Source: Solemya velum gill symbiont (GTDB lineage Bacteria > Pseudomonadota > Gammaproteobacteria > Chromatiales > Chromatiaceae). From it: a stretch of DNA of 64,000 bases. This document shows, piece by piece, positions 25,961 to 38,752 of this stretch; the stretch's first letter is position 1; each line of letters starts with the position of its first letter. The notes beneath the pieces were generated by a model that did not search any database, was not told the origin of the DNA, and saw only the letters and a list, made by a program, of their open reading frames with translations. Where the stretch lies: positions 558,001-622,000 of the forward strand of contig NZ_JRAA01000001.1 in the NCBI RefSeq assembly GCF_000787395.1, read 5' to 3'. The translations under genes were made by a program, and so were the position numbers.

Positions 25961-27795
25961 TCTTTTCTCCTTTTAAGAAATTCATGATCTGGAGCCTTGA
26001 GAGGACGTAGTGTGCGCCCCTCAGCTCTCAGAAAACGGATGAAAAATTCAAACAACACCAGGCGAGTGGTCTGAATCGATACCACAAGCCCTTCTAAAAG
26101 AATAACGATTGCATTACCCAAAATCAGGACAAACACCTTGAAGAAGACGCTATCGATACTGTCTGCCATGGTGACGAATGCAAGAGAAAGCCCTGCATGA
26201 GCCAATGCAAAGGCACCCACCCTGATAAATGAGACCGTGTTAACCACCAGCTGGAACATCACTTCAAGTAATGCTCCGAGCGATAACAGCATGTTCTTCA
26301 AGCGCTCCTCTTGCGAAACAAAGAAGTTTCCCAACAGGTACCAGCCCAAGGCAAGTACTAGGACCAGCAGGGCTGAACTGTTAAAGAACAGCGCGATAAT
26401 GGAAAGGTACATCAACACTATCGGTGCCTCGCACAGCAACCAGTTTCTAAATTGTCCTGCCCACCAGGCTTCGATGCTATTCATCAGCATACCCAGCAAT
26501 AACAACACGGCTCCGCCTGCCAAAGGCACCATGAGAACTGGCAGGGGTTGTTCAACAGGGTTAGTCCACAATGGAGTCAGCAAGTGCTCATTACCGAACA
26601 CACTGCCAAACACGAAACCGAAAATCATCGCGGAGATGCCGCATGCAAAAAGCACCCCGAGTGCCGGCCAGCGCTTGTGAAAATACCAGCCCGCAGCGGC
26701 CAGCAACAGGCCATGTCCGACATCACCGAACATGTAACCGAAAATCAATGGCACGATTAGGGCCAGCAGTTTGGCCGGATCAGCCTCGTTTGCACCTGGT
26801 GTACCGAGCAGTGATGCAAATACTTCAAAGGGTTTCGCCCAGACAGGATTGTCCATTACCAGCGGACGCTCCCTCTCCACAGGAGGAGGTGGATAGCTGA
26901 CGAGCCCTTTAATTCCGGCCGACTGCATGGCGTCTTCCAACTTGCGACCATCAATATCGGATGTCCAGCCACTCAGCCAGGCAAAATTCTGGCTGACTGC
27001 CTGGTCGCCGACATTGCCGATAAACCACTGCAACTGCATCAGGTCACCGAGTGCCTCGCACATGTTCCAGCTATCGCACAGTGCGTGCAGGGAAGCCGTA
27101 TGCTTCTCAAGCTCCGTGGTGATTTTGTCACTTCGGTTGCGAACTGCTGACAAGGTATCGTTTGAATTTCCCTGCATCCAGGTGGGCAGTGAAACCGTTT
27201 TGCTCTTGAAGGGCTGCAGGTTACTCTTCAACTGGTCGAGTTGCCGTTGAGGGCCTAATGCGTACAGGTAGAGCTTGTCCCCATGCATAACCTCTTTGAC
27301 CAACAGGCTGTGGGGATAGTGTGTCATTGGTATCTTTTCAGGTACCATGAACAGTCGTTCAGCGATAATTCCCCGCTGCTTGCCAACCAGGGAAAAATCG
27401 ATTTGTGACTGTTGCAGCTCCTGCAGCCACTCGGTAATCAGTTCGAGTTCCTTGAACTCACTCTGGAGGCTTTCGATACGAGTAATCAGTGGATCGGCAT
27501 CAAACCGCCAGGAGTTGATGCGCTGGATCGCTTGGCCCAGCCGCGCATCAGCTGTGCCAGCAGTGCCCGAAACATGCAGATCATGTTGTGGCCAGTAGTG
27601 GCTGTACCTTTGTGACAGGCGTGTGAACTCCTGCAGCTTCTCCTGCAGTTCCGGTGCGCCAACTTGTTCCTTGCTATCTTGCCTGGCAACGATCTCTACT
27701 AAGCCCGTATGTGCAAGCGCCTCTGCTGCATTTGAAATCTCGTTTCGATCAACGAGAACCTCAAACCAACGTGCCGGTTTTGGACGAAGGCTCAT
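25957..27795 (-). CDS. atpI: V/A-type ATPase subunit I (a-subunit stator)
   Basis: The 612-residue protein has a soluble, coiled-coil N-terminal half (to about 330) and about seven to eight membrane helices after it. The conserved block is LLALIVPLIFGYMFGDVGHG. The C-terminal helix set includes NTVSFIRVGAFALAHAGLS with the essential Arg. It forms the half-channels facing the K ring. It overlaps subunit C by four bases and K by four. Confidence 0.94.
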   Translation of the reverse strand: MSLRPKPARWFEVLVDRNEISNAAEALAHTGLVEIVARQDSKEQVGAPELQEKLQEFTRLSQRYSHYWPQHDLHVSGTAGTADARLGQAIQRINSWRFDADPLITRIESLQSEFKELELITEWLQELQQSQIDFSLVGKQRGIIAERLFMVPEKIPMTHYPHSLLVKEVMHGDKLYLYALGPQRQLDQLKSNLQPFKSKTVSLPTWMQGNSNDTLSAVRNRSDKITTELEKHTASLHALCDSWNMCEALGDLMQLQWFIGNVGDQAVSQNFAWLSGWTSDIDGRKLEDAMQSAGIKGLVSYPPPPVERERPLVMDNPVWAKPFEVFASLLGTPGANEADPAKLLALIVPLIFGYMFGDVGHGLLLAAAGWYFHKRWPALGVLFACGISAMIFGFVFGSVFGNEHLLTPLWTNPVEQPLPVLMVPLAGGAVLLLLGMLMNSIEAWWAGQFRNWLLCEAPIVLMYLSIIALFFNSSALLVLVLALGWYLLGNFFVSQEERLKNMLLSLGALLEVMFQLVVNTVSFIRVGAFALAHAGLSLAFVTMADSIDSVFFKVFVLILGNAIVILLEGLVVSIQTTRLVLFEFFIRFLRAEGRTLRPLKAPDHEFLKRRKE

Positions 27796-28565
27796 TGCTT
27801 AGCCGCCACTGAGTTGAGCAGAAGTGCGCGTGAGGAAACGTTGCCACGTAAGCGCTCCACATCAAGCGCTACCAGGCCGAGATGAGCGAATACTGCTGCT
27901 GGCTGTTGGCTTAGACGCCTGAACTGAAGCCCCAGCTGTTTTGATAACTCTGACCGTGCCGCAGCTGTTGCATGGGTTTTCAATTCCATGAAAGAGCCAC
28001 GATGGCGCAATATCAGCGCCTCGACACTCTCAACACCTGCGAGAGCCTTTGCAGATGTATCGGGCCAGCACTCCTTCCAATGCGTCCTCCAGCTTTCCAG
28101 CATGCTTGTGGTTGAATGCCATGTTGCAGTTAACGGAGCATAGCGAGTCAGGGCAAGCCTCTGTACAAGGGCATCGTCGGAAACTTCAAGCAAAGGGCCG
28201 AGTTCCTCGTCATCTGAAAGCCATTGCGGGACCTCTCCCCTGTTCCGTATGTTCTCAAGCAGTGGAAGGTCGGGCAGCGCTGAAATCCACAGCGTTGCCT
28301 TGCGCCATTGCGCAGGCTGCCAGTGGGAAACCTGTTCTACATAGTCTCTGAAATGTTTGGAAAAGGATTTTTCAAGAATATGAATCGAGTCATCGGCATG
28401 CAATCCGGCAAGCCAATCGCTCATACCTGATTCAGATGCGACGTGAAGGAAATTGGCCAGTCCCTGTTGTGATTCCAGGTGCCGCCACTGCTGTTCATTC
28501 AGCCTGAGGCCGTGGCGTACTTGCAGTCGTGCCTGCGTGTAGGCGAACCTGGATGAAGTCAACAT
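27792..28565 (-). CDS. atpC: V/A-type ATPase subunit C (AC39/d-like), short form
   Basis: The 257-residue product has the subunit C character: a mostly helical, Trp-rich protein that begins RFAYTQARLQVRHGLRL and ends VALDVERLRGNVSSRALLLN. It should connect the D/F shaft to the K ring. Bacterial C subunits usually have about 320 residues, so this form is short and divergent. The assignment leans on its position in the operon. Confidence 0.72.
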   Translation of the reverse strand: MLTSSRFAYTQARLQVRHGLRLNEQQWRHLESQQGLANFLHVASESGMSDWLAGLHADDSIHILEKSFSKHFRDYVEQVSHWQPAQWRKATLWISALPDLPLLENIRNRGEVPQWLSDDEELGPLLEVSDDALVQRLALTRYAPLTATWHSTTSMLESWRTHWKECWPDTSAKALAGVESVEALILRHRGSFMELKTHATAAARSELSKQLGLQFRRLSQQPAAVFAHLGLVALDVERLRGNVSSRALLLNSVAAKQ

Positions 28566-28580
28566 GACAAGGTACTCCCG

Positions 28581-28937
28581 CTACTCATCCTGTTGTTCCA
28601 GGTGAGTCAACTGGTCAGCCAGCCCTGTGACAACCCTGCTGACAACTTCATCCTGCATTGCCTGTTGCATGTGAAACTCAGCCGGATATTTATCCGCTGT
28701 CTTTAACCATCTTTCCAAGTCTTTGGTTACAGTTTGAAAACGCAGGTGTATTCTTGTGATTCGCTTGTCTGTACGACGTGCAATCCGTTGTGCAGCCTGG
28801 TGTGCCTTGACAATCCTTACCTCTGCTTCCATTTCGCATTCAGCAACTCTCTGCTGTGCCTTGGTCTCGGATTCCAGCACTTCGTTGATCGCCAGTTCCA
28901 CTCCCTGGTTGACGCCGCTTTCATCGTTACTTGTCAT
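28581..28937 (-). CDS. V/A-type ATPase subunit G/H-like peripheral stalk protein
   Basis: The 118-residue protein is a single charged helix (EVLESETKAQQRVAECEMEA, RIVKAHQAAQRIARRTDKRI) followed by a short helical end. Length, composition and position as first gene match the G/H stalk subunits that pair with subunit E. Sequence identity between such subunits is low, so context matters. Its start codon has only a weak ribosome site. Confidence 0.7.
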   Translation of the reverse strand: MTSNDESGVNQGVELAINEVLESETKAQQRVAECEMEAEVRIVKAHQAAQRIARRTDKRITRIHLRFQTVTKDLERWLKTADKYPAEFHMQQAMQDEVVSRVVTGLADQLTHLEQQDE

Positions 28938-29245
28938 CGATATTCAACTGTCAATAAACGAAATCCGACAGACAGAATCGTCATTATTACAGCACTGATT
29001 TCGTTTGATTATGATTTCCCGGAGCATATATTTCACCGGCACTTAATCTAACTGATACAGACTTGTCATTACCTATGTATAAGCTTATCTCATTCAGGCT
29101 CAATCTTCATTGATATATAACCGATAACTAATGAAAAGATCGGCGTAACATGCTGACTTCTATTTATTATTGTTCCGACTGGATTGCATCTCCGAAGAAG
29201 GTGAATCAGTGATGTACTGCTGAACAGAGGTCGCATCTACAAGCT
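28938..29245. other. Intergenic region upstream of the V/A-type ATPase operon
   Basis: These 308 bases lie between the end of the TauE-like gene and the first ATPase gene. They must contain the operon promoter, but no -35/-10 pair stood out clearly. I saw no convincing gene, repeat or strong terminator. Confidence 0.5.
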
Positions 29246-29989
29246 TTACAGCAACATGGCCAGACTGCTCTGCCCTATCAGCATAATCGCAACGACCCAC
29301 AGCACAATACGCAGCAGCTTTTTATAGGCATCCATGTCGAGACGTTTGCGCAACCGGATTCCGATCCACAGGCTGATGATGATCAGCGGAAGCATCCACA
29401 AGGAGAAAAACAGGGCTGGTCCGTGGAATGCACCCTGTGAAACAAATCCTGCGATTTGTCCTGATTTACTGGTCAGAAAACTGATGTTGAATGTCGTCAC
29501 CATCAGTTCCGGTTTCATCTTTGTCTCAAGGGCAAAAATGATAATCAGCGGTGCGAAGACATTGACGACGCCGGCTGAGACTCCAATGATGAAACCAAAC
29601 AGGGCCAGTCCCCAGAGTGGAACAATACGTTCTTTTTCAACACCCCTGATGTGATCACTCAACAGGTAACCAATGACCATCAATGCCAGCAAAATCCTGG
29701 AGAGGTCGGGATCAAAAGCAAACAATATCTGGGTGCCGCAATAACTGCCGATAATGGTGAATAGTGGAATCAGCCAGAATTGCCTGATCGCCTCCTTCCA
29801 CTCTTTTTCCGAGAGTACGCTGACAGTATTGATCACTACCGTTGGTACCAGCGTCATCAGGATGGCAGTGCGGATATCGATTCCCAGGTTGAGCAGAGGT
29901 GTACTGAAGAGTGGAAAACCGAAACCGAAGGCACCATGTGCAAATGCAGTGAGCATCAGCAGAGGTATTGCGATCAGGAAATCACTCAT
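29246..29989 (-). CDS. TauE/SafE-family sulfite/anion exporter-like permease
   Basis: The 247-residue membrane protein has about seven to eight helices and the family start LIAIPLLMLTAFAHGAFGFG. The second repeat has LALFGFIIGVSAGVVNVFAP. TauE/SafE proteins move sulfite, sulfoacetate or other small organic acids, which would suit a sulfur oxidiser, but the substrate cannot be read from sequence. It overlaps the small membrane gene upstream by four bases, so the two form a pair. Confidence 0.88.
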   Translation of the reverse strand: MSDFLIAIPLLMLTAFAHGAFGFGFPLFSTPLLNLGIDIRTAILMTLVPTVVINTVSVLSEKEWKEAIRQFWLIPLFTIIGSYCGTQILFAFDPDLSRILLALMVIGYLLSDHIRGVEKERIVPLWGLALFGFIIGVSAGVVNVFAPLIIIFALETKMKPELMVTTFNISFLTSKSGQIAGFVSQGAFHGPALFFSLWMLPLIIISLWIGIRLRKRLDMDAYKKLLRIVLWVVAIMLIGQSSLAMLL

Positions 29990-30249
29990 GTCGATTTTTT
30001 TCCGGCGCTTTTTCGGTAAATCATCACCAGGCTATAGATGGCAACAGCTGTCCAAAGCAGGTTAACCAGGGTTGCAGGGTAAGAGTGATTCGCGAAGGTA
30101 TTGATACCGAGACCAATGCCGCCAATCAGGTTGAGCAAGTGATAACGGCGCATGGCGGCAGTCAATTTGCCGATCGACAGGAACAGGTAGGCAGAGAGGA
30201 GACCGGCAGCGCCTATCCAGCCGATCAGATCGGTCAATTCCAGGTTCAT
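29986..30249 (-). CDS. CBU_0592-like small membrane protein
   Basis: The 87-residue protein has three helices: DLIGWIGAAGLLSAYLFLS, then YHLLNLIGGIGLGINTF, then LVNLLWTAVAIYSLVMIY. This is the layout of the CBU_0592-like/semiSWEET-sized membrane domain. The start is ATG 30249, since AGGAGG is five bases upstream; GTG 30252 is too close to it. Function is unknown. It is translationally coupled to the TauE-like exporter. Confidence 0.75.
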   Translation of the reverse strand: MNLELTDLIGWIGAAGLLSAYLFLSIGKLTAAMRRYHLLNLIGGIGLGINTFANHSYPATLVNLLWTAVAIYSLVMIYRKSAGKKST

Positions 30250-30278
30250 CACTGCCTCCTGTGTGGGACTGTTTTTAA

Positions 30279-33926
<3,648 letters not shown>

Positions 33927-33940
33927 AAAGTCGAAACCTT

Positions 33941-34101
33941 AGGAACCTCTGATTAAGTCTGTACGCAGAGATTGCCGATCAGAATGCGTCAGTTCAAGGC
34001 GTGAATCGCACTTAATAGCAGCGCTCTTACGAAGGTTCGCAACGCAGAAATGTCGCATTATGGCGGCAAGGTCAAAATTCATGACTTGATCAGAGGTTCC
34101 T
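33941..34101. repeat. 161-bp MITE-like element with 19-bp terminal inverted repeats
   Basis: The ends 33941-33959 and 34083-34101 are inverted copies matching at 18 of 19 bases (AGGAACCTCTGATTAAGTC type). Nothing inside looks like a transposase. It begins 14 bases upstream of the zipA start and ends one base after the smc stop. No clear target duplication is seen. Confidence 0.7.
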
Positions 34102-37100
34102 TTACATGGCAGCCATTTGTGCTGCCTCTTCAATATCAACAGATACCAGCCGAGAGACACCTGGTTCATGCATGGTGACACCCTGCAGCTGATTACTCAA
34201 CTCCATTGTAATCTTATTATGCGTAATAAAGATGAACTGCACCTGGTCAGACATCTCTTTCACCATCTGGCAGAAACGTCCGACGTTGGCATCATCAAGT
34301 GGAGCATCAACCTCATCAAGCATACAGAAAGGCGCCGGATTTAGCCTGAATATTGAAAATACCAGGGCCACGGCTGTCAATGCCTTTTCTCCACCGGAGA
34401 GCAGGTGGATACTACTGTTACGTTTGCCTGGCGGCCTTGCCATGACAGTCACGCCGGTATCGAGCAGGTCTTCACCTGTCATCTCAAGATAGGCGTGGCC
34501 ACCACCAAATAGCTTGGGAAACAGCTCCTTGATACCGGTGTTGACCTTCTCGAAGGTCTCTTTGAATCGCGTACGTGTTTCACGGTCGATTTTACGAATC
34601 GCCTCTTCGAGTGTATCGAGCGACTTGTTAACGTCTGCACGCTGGGTATCCAGATACTCCATACGCTCGGACTGTTCCTTGAATTCATCGATTGCAGCAA
34701 GATTGATCGGGCCAAGTCTCTGGATACGATTGCTGACCAGTTCGTGCTTCTGCTGCCACTCTTGCAGGTCGGTCTCTTCGTCCAGGCCATCAAGCAGCGC
34801 CTTCTGGTCATATTTACCTTCGCGCAACTGATCCTCAAGTGTGCTGGTACGAACCATTGTCTCCTGGCGGCTCATACGTGCCTTCTCAAGCTTCTCACGC
34901 TGATTCTGTACACTCTCTTCAGCCTTGTGACGATCCTGCTCTTTCTGACGCAAACCGGCCTCAAGCGTTTCGAGCAGTTTGCGTGCCTCGCCCAACTGCT
35001 CCTCGACTTTAAGGCGTGACTGCAACTGTTCTTCAAGTTTCTGCTTCTGCTCTTCAATCGGTGAATCATCACCGCTGAGCGACTCGGCCAGTGCCTCACG
35101 GCGCCCGCTCATCTGTTCTATCTGGTTGCTACTGCGCTGACTGCTCTCTTCGAGGCTGCTGTGTTGTGAACGCATTGTGGAGAGTTCAACCGAAAGCTTG
35201 TGAACCTCTGCTCTTTTCACTGTCACCTGCTGACGCGCTTGCTCCAGCTCTTCCCTGATTCGATCACGCTGCTGAACCAGTGCATCGCGCTTCGAACTCA
35301 TGGTTTCAATCACTTCCAGCGCTTCGTAGAGACGCTCTTTTGAAGTCTCGATAGTCTCATGCCCTTCAGCAATCATGGCATTGAGTTCCTGGTGTTCCTG
35401 CTCAACCGTCTCAAGGCGTTGCCTGAGGTGATCTGCACGCGCCTTTTTGGCACTCAGCTGTGAACGGATGTCGGCGAGCTCACGGTTGACCTGGTTGTAC
35501 TCTTGCTGCTGCTGTTCACGTTGCGCTTCAGCGGATGTAATCTCCTCGCCATGCTGTTCAAGCTCTTTGGCCAGGCTCTCGACCCGTTTTTCAAGTTCAG
35601 ACTGGGTCTGCTGCAGCTCACGAATCTGCTGCTCGCGCTCGAGAATACCTTTCTGCGCACCGGCTTCGCGGCCGAATCGCATCCAGTTCTTGCCAATCTG
35701 TATTCCGTCTGCGGTGATGAAGGATTCGCTGCCGTTTAACTGGTTACGACGTGACAGCGCATCGTGCAGACTATCAGCCATGCGCACACTGCCAAGCAGT
35801 CCTGACAGATCCAGTTTTGAATTGACCTTTTTCAACAGGGAATCATCAGCAACCTGCTGTGTACCACCTGCGCTCTCTATCAGTTCAACAAGTCCTTCTT
35901 CGAGATCGACAACGGCGCTGCTGTAACGACTGAAATCATCTACACAGATCGCCTGCAAATGCTGAGCAAGCACGGTCTCAACCGCCTTGCGCCAATCACT
36001 GCTGACATCAATCGACTGTGCCAAGCGCTTACCCTCGGCAAGATCCTGTTGCTTCAGCCAATTGGCACCTTCACTACCCTCTGTTGCCGCCGCCTGTTGC
36101 AGGGCTTCCAGTGATGCAAGACGTCCTTTACTGCTCTGCAGTTCAGCACGTGCATCATTCAACTTGCTGTTAACCGACTCCTGCTGCTGGCGCATGTTAC
36201 CAATACGCCCGATGGCCGAATCAAGAGCAGACTGCTTCTCTTCAAGCCTGGCCTGCGCCTCGCGTTGCCTGTTTTCCAGTGTGTCGATCTCATTGACAAG
36301 ATCAGGCGCCTGCAGACGCTCACGCTCTTCACTATTACGTTGAAGTCGCTGCTGCAGTTTTTGCGCTTCTGATTCGATGTGGTTGATTTTTGTTCTTTCA
36401 ACCTGCGCAAGCTGTGCCGGCTCGTTTGCCTGCTGGTTAAAACTGTCCCATTCGCTCTGCCAGTGTTGCATGGCTGTTTCCGAGGCCGCCATCTGCTCAG
36501 ATGCTGTACGCTCCTCTGTCTCGGCTGTATCCAGTAACGGTTGCTGCGCCAGCAGTGTCGCGGCGATTGATGCGAGGCGCTCCTTGTCCTGCTGGCGTTC
36601 ACGGTTGAGCTCTTGCAGGGATGACTCCAGCTGGCTCAGGTCAGCCTGCTGTCTTGCTCGAGATTCGAGCGCATACTGAATCGTCTGCTCAAGTCTTGCG
36701 ATTTCGGCACCAAGCGCATAAAACTCGCCCTGCACCTGGTTAAAGTTGTCATTGGCATCCGTATGATCACTGCGCATCTGTTCAATCTCAGACTCGATCT
36801 GGCGTTGAGTAGAAATCTCCGCTTCAAGCTTGTTCTCCTGGGCAGCGATCTCACGCTCATGAATGCCGAGTTCATCGTGCATCGATTTCCAGCGCAGGGC
36901 GAGACATTCACCGCGTAACTGGCGCTCTTCAGCCTTGAAGGTCTTGTACTTTTCTGCAGTTGCTGCCTGGCGCTCTAGATGCTTGAGCTGTTTTCCAACT
37001 TCCTCGATCAGGTCATCGAGGCGTTCGAGGTTTTCCCTCGTGTGGCGAATGCGGTTTTCGGTCTCACGGCGGCGTTCCTTGTACTTGGAAATGCCGGCCG

Positions 37101-37599
37101 CCTCTTCGAGATAGACGCGCAGCTCTTCAGGGCGTGCCTCGATAACGCGCGAGATCATACCCTGCTCGATAATTGAATAGCTGCGCGGACCAAGACCTGT
37201 GCCGAGAAAGAGGTCCGTAATATCACGGCGACGACAACGGGTATTATTCAGATAATAGTTTGACTGGCCATCACGTGAGACCTGGCGTTTAACCGAGATT
37301 TGTGAATAGCTGGCGTATTGACCACCGGCACCGCCGTCACTGTTATCGAATATCAGTTCTATTGACGCTGTACCTACCGGTTTACGTGAACTCGAACCGT
37401 TAAAGATGACGTCAGCCATTGATTCGCCACGCAACATTTTGGCCGAACTTTCGCCCATGACCCAGCGTACGGCATCGATAATATTCGATTTACCGCAGCC
37501 ATTGGGACCGACAACACCAACCAGGTTTGTGGGGAAATCAGCAGTGGTTGGGTCAACGAAAGACTTGAACCCGGCAAGTTTTATTTTTTCCAAACGCAT
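34102..37599 (-). CDS. smc: Chromosome segregation protein SMC
   Basis: The 1165-residue SMC has Walker A GPNGCGKSN (31-39), two long coiled coils with a hinge between about 500 and 670, signature LSGGEKALTAVALVFSI, and Walker B PFCMLDEVDAPLDDAN. ATP-driven SMC loops and condenses the chromosome. I take ATG 37599 (MRLEKIKLAGFKSF) because the open frame upstream has no family similarity. The gene is divergent from queF. Confidence 0.97.
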   Translation of the reverse strand: MRLEKIKLAGFKSFVDPTTADFPTNLVGVVGPNGCGKSNIIDAVRWVMGESSAKMLRGESMADVIFNGSSSRKPVGTASIELIFDNSDGGAGGQYASYSQISVKRQVSRDGQSNYYLNNTRCRRRDITDLFLGTGLGPRSYSIIEQGMISRVIEARPEELRVYLEEAAGISKYKERRRETENRIRHTRENLERLDDLIEEVGKQLKHLERQAATAEKYKTFKAEERQLRGECLALRWKSMHDELGIHEREIAAQENKLEAEISTQRQIESEIEQMRSDHTDANDNFNQVQGEFYALGAEIARLEQTIQYALESRARQQADLSQLESSLQELNRERQQDKERLASIAATLLAQQPLLDTAETEERTASEQMAASETAMQHWQSEWDSFNQQANEPAQLAQVERTKINHIESEAQKLQQRLQRNSEERERLQAPDLVNEIDTLENRQREAQARLEEKQSALDSAIGRIGNMRQQQESVNSKLNDARAELQSSKGRLASLEALQQAAATEGSEGANWLKQQDLAEGKRLAQSIDVSSDWRKAVETVLAQHLQAICVDDFSRYSSAVVDLEEGLVELIESAGGTQQVADDSLLKKVNSKLDLSGLLGSVRMADSLHDALSRRNQLNGSESFITADGIQIGKNWMRFGREAGAQKGILEREQQIRELQQTQSELEKRVESLAKELEQHGEEITSAEAQREQQQQEYNQVNRELADIRSQLSAKKARADHLRQRLETVEQEHQELNAMIAEGHETIETSKERLYEALEVIETMSSKRDALVQQRDRIREELEQARQQVTVKRAEVHKLSVELSTMRSQHSSLEESSQRSSNQIEQMSGRREALAESLSGDDSPIEEQKQKLEEQLQSRLKVEEQLGEARKLLETLEAGLRQKEQDRHKAEESVQNQREKLEKARMSRQETMVRTSTLEDQLREGKYDQKALLDGLDEETDLQEWQQKHELVSNRIQRLGPINLAAIDEFKEQSERMEYLDTQRADVNKSLDTLEEAIRKIDRETRTRFKETFEKVNTGIKELFPKLFGGGHAYLEMTGEDLLDTGVTVMARPPGKRNSSIHLLSGGEKALTAVALVFSIFRLNPAPFCMLDEVDAPLDDANVGRFCQMVKEMSDQVQFIFITHNKITMELSNQLQGVTMHEPGVSRLVSVDIEEAAQMAAM

Positions 37600-37686
37600 G
37601 GAGCGGTAGCATACTGAAAGTGGCGCCTGTCGTCTATATCTGTATAATATTAAAAAAGCACCATAAGCTATTGATTGAAAATGATA

Positions 37687-37716
37687 TTCGATAAGTTCTT
37701 TGAATATAGATATAAT
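37687..37716 (+). promoter_or_regulatory. Candidate queF promoter
   Basis: TATAAT at 37711-37716 is an exact -10 box, 32 bases upstream of ATG 37749. The -35 match 18 bases before it (TTCGAT) is poor. Confidence 0.4.
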
Positions 37717-37748
37717 AGAGGGCAATTTTTTTGACAGGGAACAAACCG

Positions 37749-38138
37749 ATGTCCACCAAGCCAAGCAAAGAGCTTGAAACTTTTGACAATCCAAATCCGG
37801 AACGTGACTATACAATCCGCATCCGCATGCCGGAATTTACCTGCCTGTGCCCAAAGACAGGCCAGCCCGATTTTGCCGAACTGCTGCTTGAATATGTACC
37901 AGATCAACTCTGCGTCGAACTCAAGTCACTCAAGCTCTATATCTGGGCATTCCGTGAACAGGGTGCTTTTCACGAAGCAGTCACCAACGAAATGCTGGCG
38001 GATCTTGTTGCTGCCACCAATCCACGTTTTATGCGCCTGACGGCTGATTTCAAGGTGCGTGGTGGTATCTATACGGTGGTCACCGCTGAACACAGGGATG
38101 AAAACTGGGTAGCACCACAAAAGGTGGAGCTACCCTGA
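37749..38138 (+). CDS. queF: NADPH-dependent 7-cyano-7-deazaguanine reductase, unimodular QueF
   Basis: The 129-residue enzyme reduces preQ0 to preQ1 in queuosine synthesis. The catalytic Cys34 and Asp41 are in [14 protein letters not shown], and the NADPH motif appears as [20 protein letters not shown]. The length is that of the small, unimodular form rather than the long E. coli type. ATG 37749 follows AGGGA by about eight bases. The NUDIX gene starts three bases after the stop. Confidence 0.95.
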   Translation: MSTKPSKELETFDNPNPERDYTIRIRMPEFTCLCPKTGQPDFAELLLEYVPDQLCVELKSLKLYIWAFREQGAFHEAVTNEMLADLVAATNPRFMRLTADFKVRGGIYTVVTAEHRDENWVAPQKVELP

Positions 38139-38141
38139 GCC

Positions 38142-38744
38142 ATGTTTGACAGGGATGATCTTCCGCAACGGTTATCGCATCGGCTGACCCAGGCCGATGT
38201 GACACCCTTGCAGGAGAACTTTCCTGCCGATTTTTTCAATTCACCACCAAAAGCTGCCGCAGTATTAATGCCACTGGTCCGCAAGGATGATGGCTGGCAC
38301 TTTCTCTTTATCCGTCGCAGCCTGCATGACAAAGACAAGCACAGTGGCCAGGTTGCCTTTCCGGGTGGCCAGGTTGATCCCGGCGACAGGGATTCACACG
38401 CAACGGCACTGCGTGAAGCGCATGAAGAGATTGGTCTGCAATCGAATGCAGTCGATGTCCTCGGCTCACTCAACAGTTATCGAACCATCAGCAACTTTGA
38501 GGTGACCGGAGTCGTCGCTCAGGTTACATCTGCTTTCACGGCTTCCCCGGATCCAAGAGAAGTTGACCGCGTCTTCACCATCCCGCTAGAGTGGCTGGCC
38601 AATCCAGACAACCTTGAAAGACGCCCTCGCCTGCTTCATGGTATGCAGCAACAGACAGATGTTCTTTACTACCGCCGTTACGATAATGAACTGCTGTGGG
38701 GTGTGACTGCCCGTCTGGTCGACAGTGTGATCAGGGTGTTGTAA
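38142..38744 (+). CDS. NUDIX hydrolase, CoA pyrophosphatase-like
   Basis: The 200-residue protein has a NUDIX box, GGQVDPGDRDSHATALREAH then EEIGL, where the first Glu of GX5E is Asp. The upstream motif VLMPLVRKDDGWHFLFIRRS matches the CoA/NudL branch. Such enzymes split CoA or related nucleotides into phosphopantetheine and a 3',5'-ADP product. It is co-transcribed with queF. Confidence 0.85.
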   Translation: MFDRDDLPQRLSHRLTQADVTPLQENFPADFFNSPPKAAAVLMPLVRKDDGWHFLFIRRSLHDKDKHSGQVAFPGGQVDPGDRDSHATALREAHEEIGLQSNAVDVLGSLNSYRTISNFEVTGVVAQVTSAFTASPDPREVDRVFTIPLEWLANPDNLERRPRLLHGMQQQTDVLYYRRYDNELLWGVTARLVDSVIRVL

Positions 38745-38752
38745 CTGATTTA

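Noticed and set aside
33939-34181. 80-codon minus-strand reading frame inside the inverted-repeat element
   Set aside because: It extends into the smc 3' end and resembles nothing I recognise. The element is better explained as noncoding.
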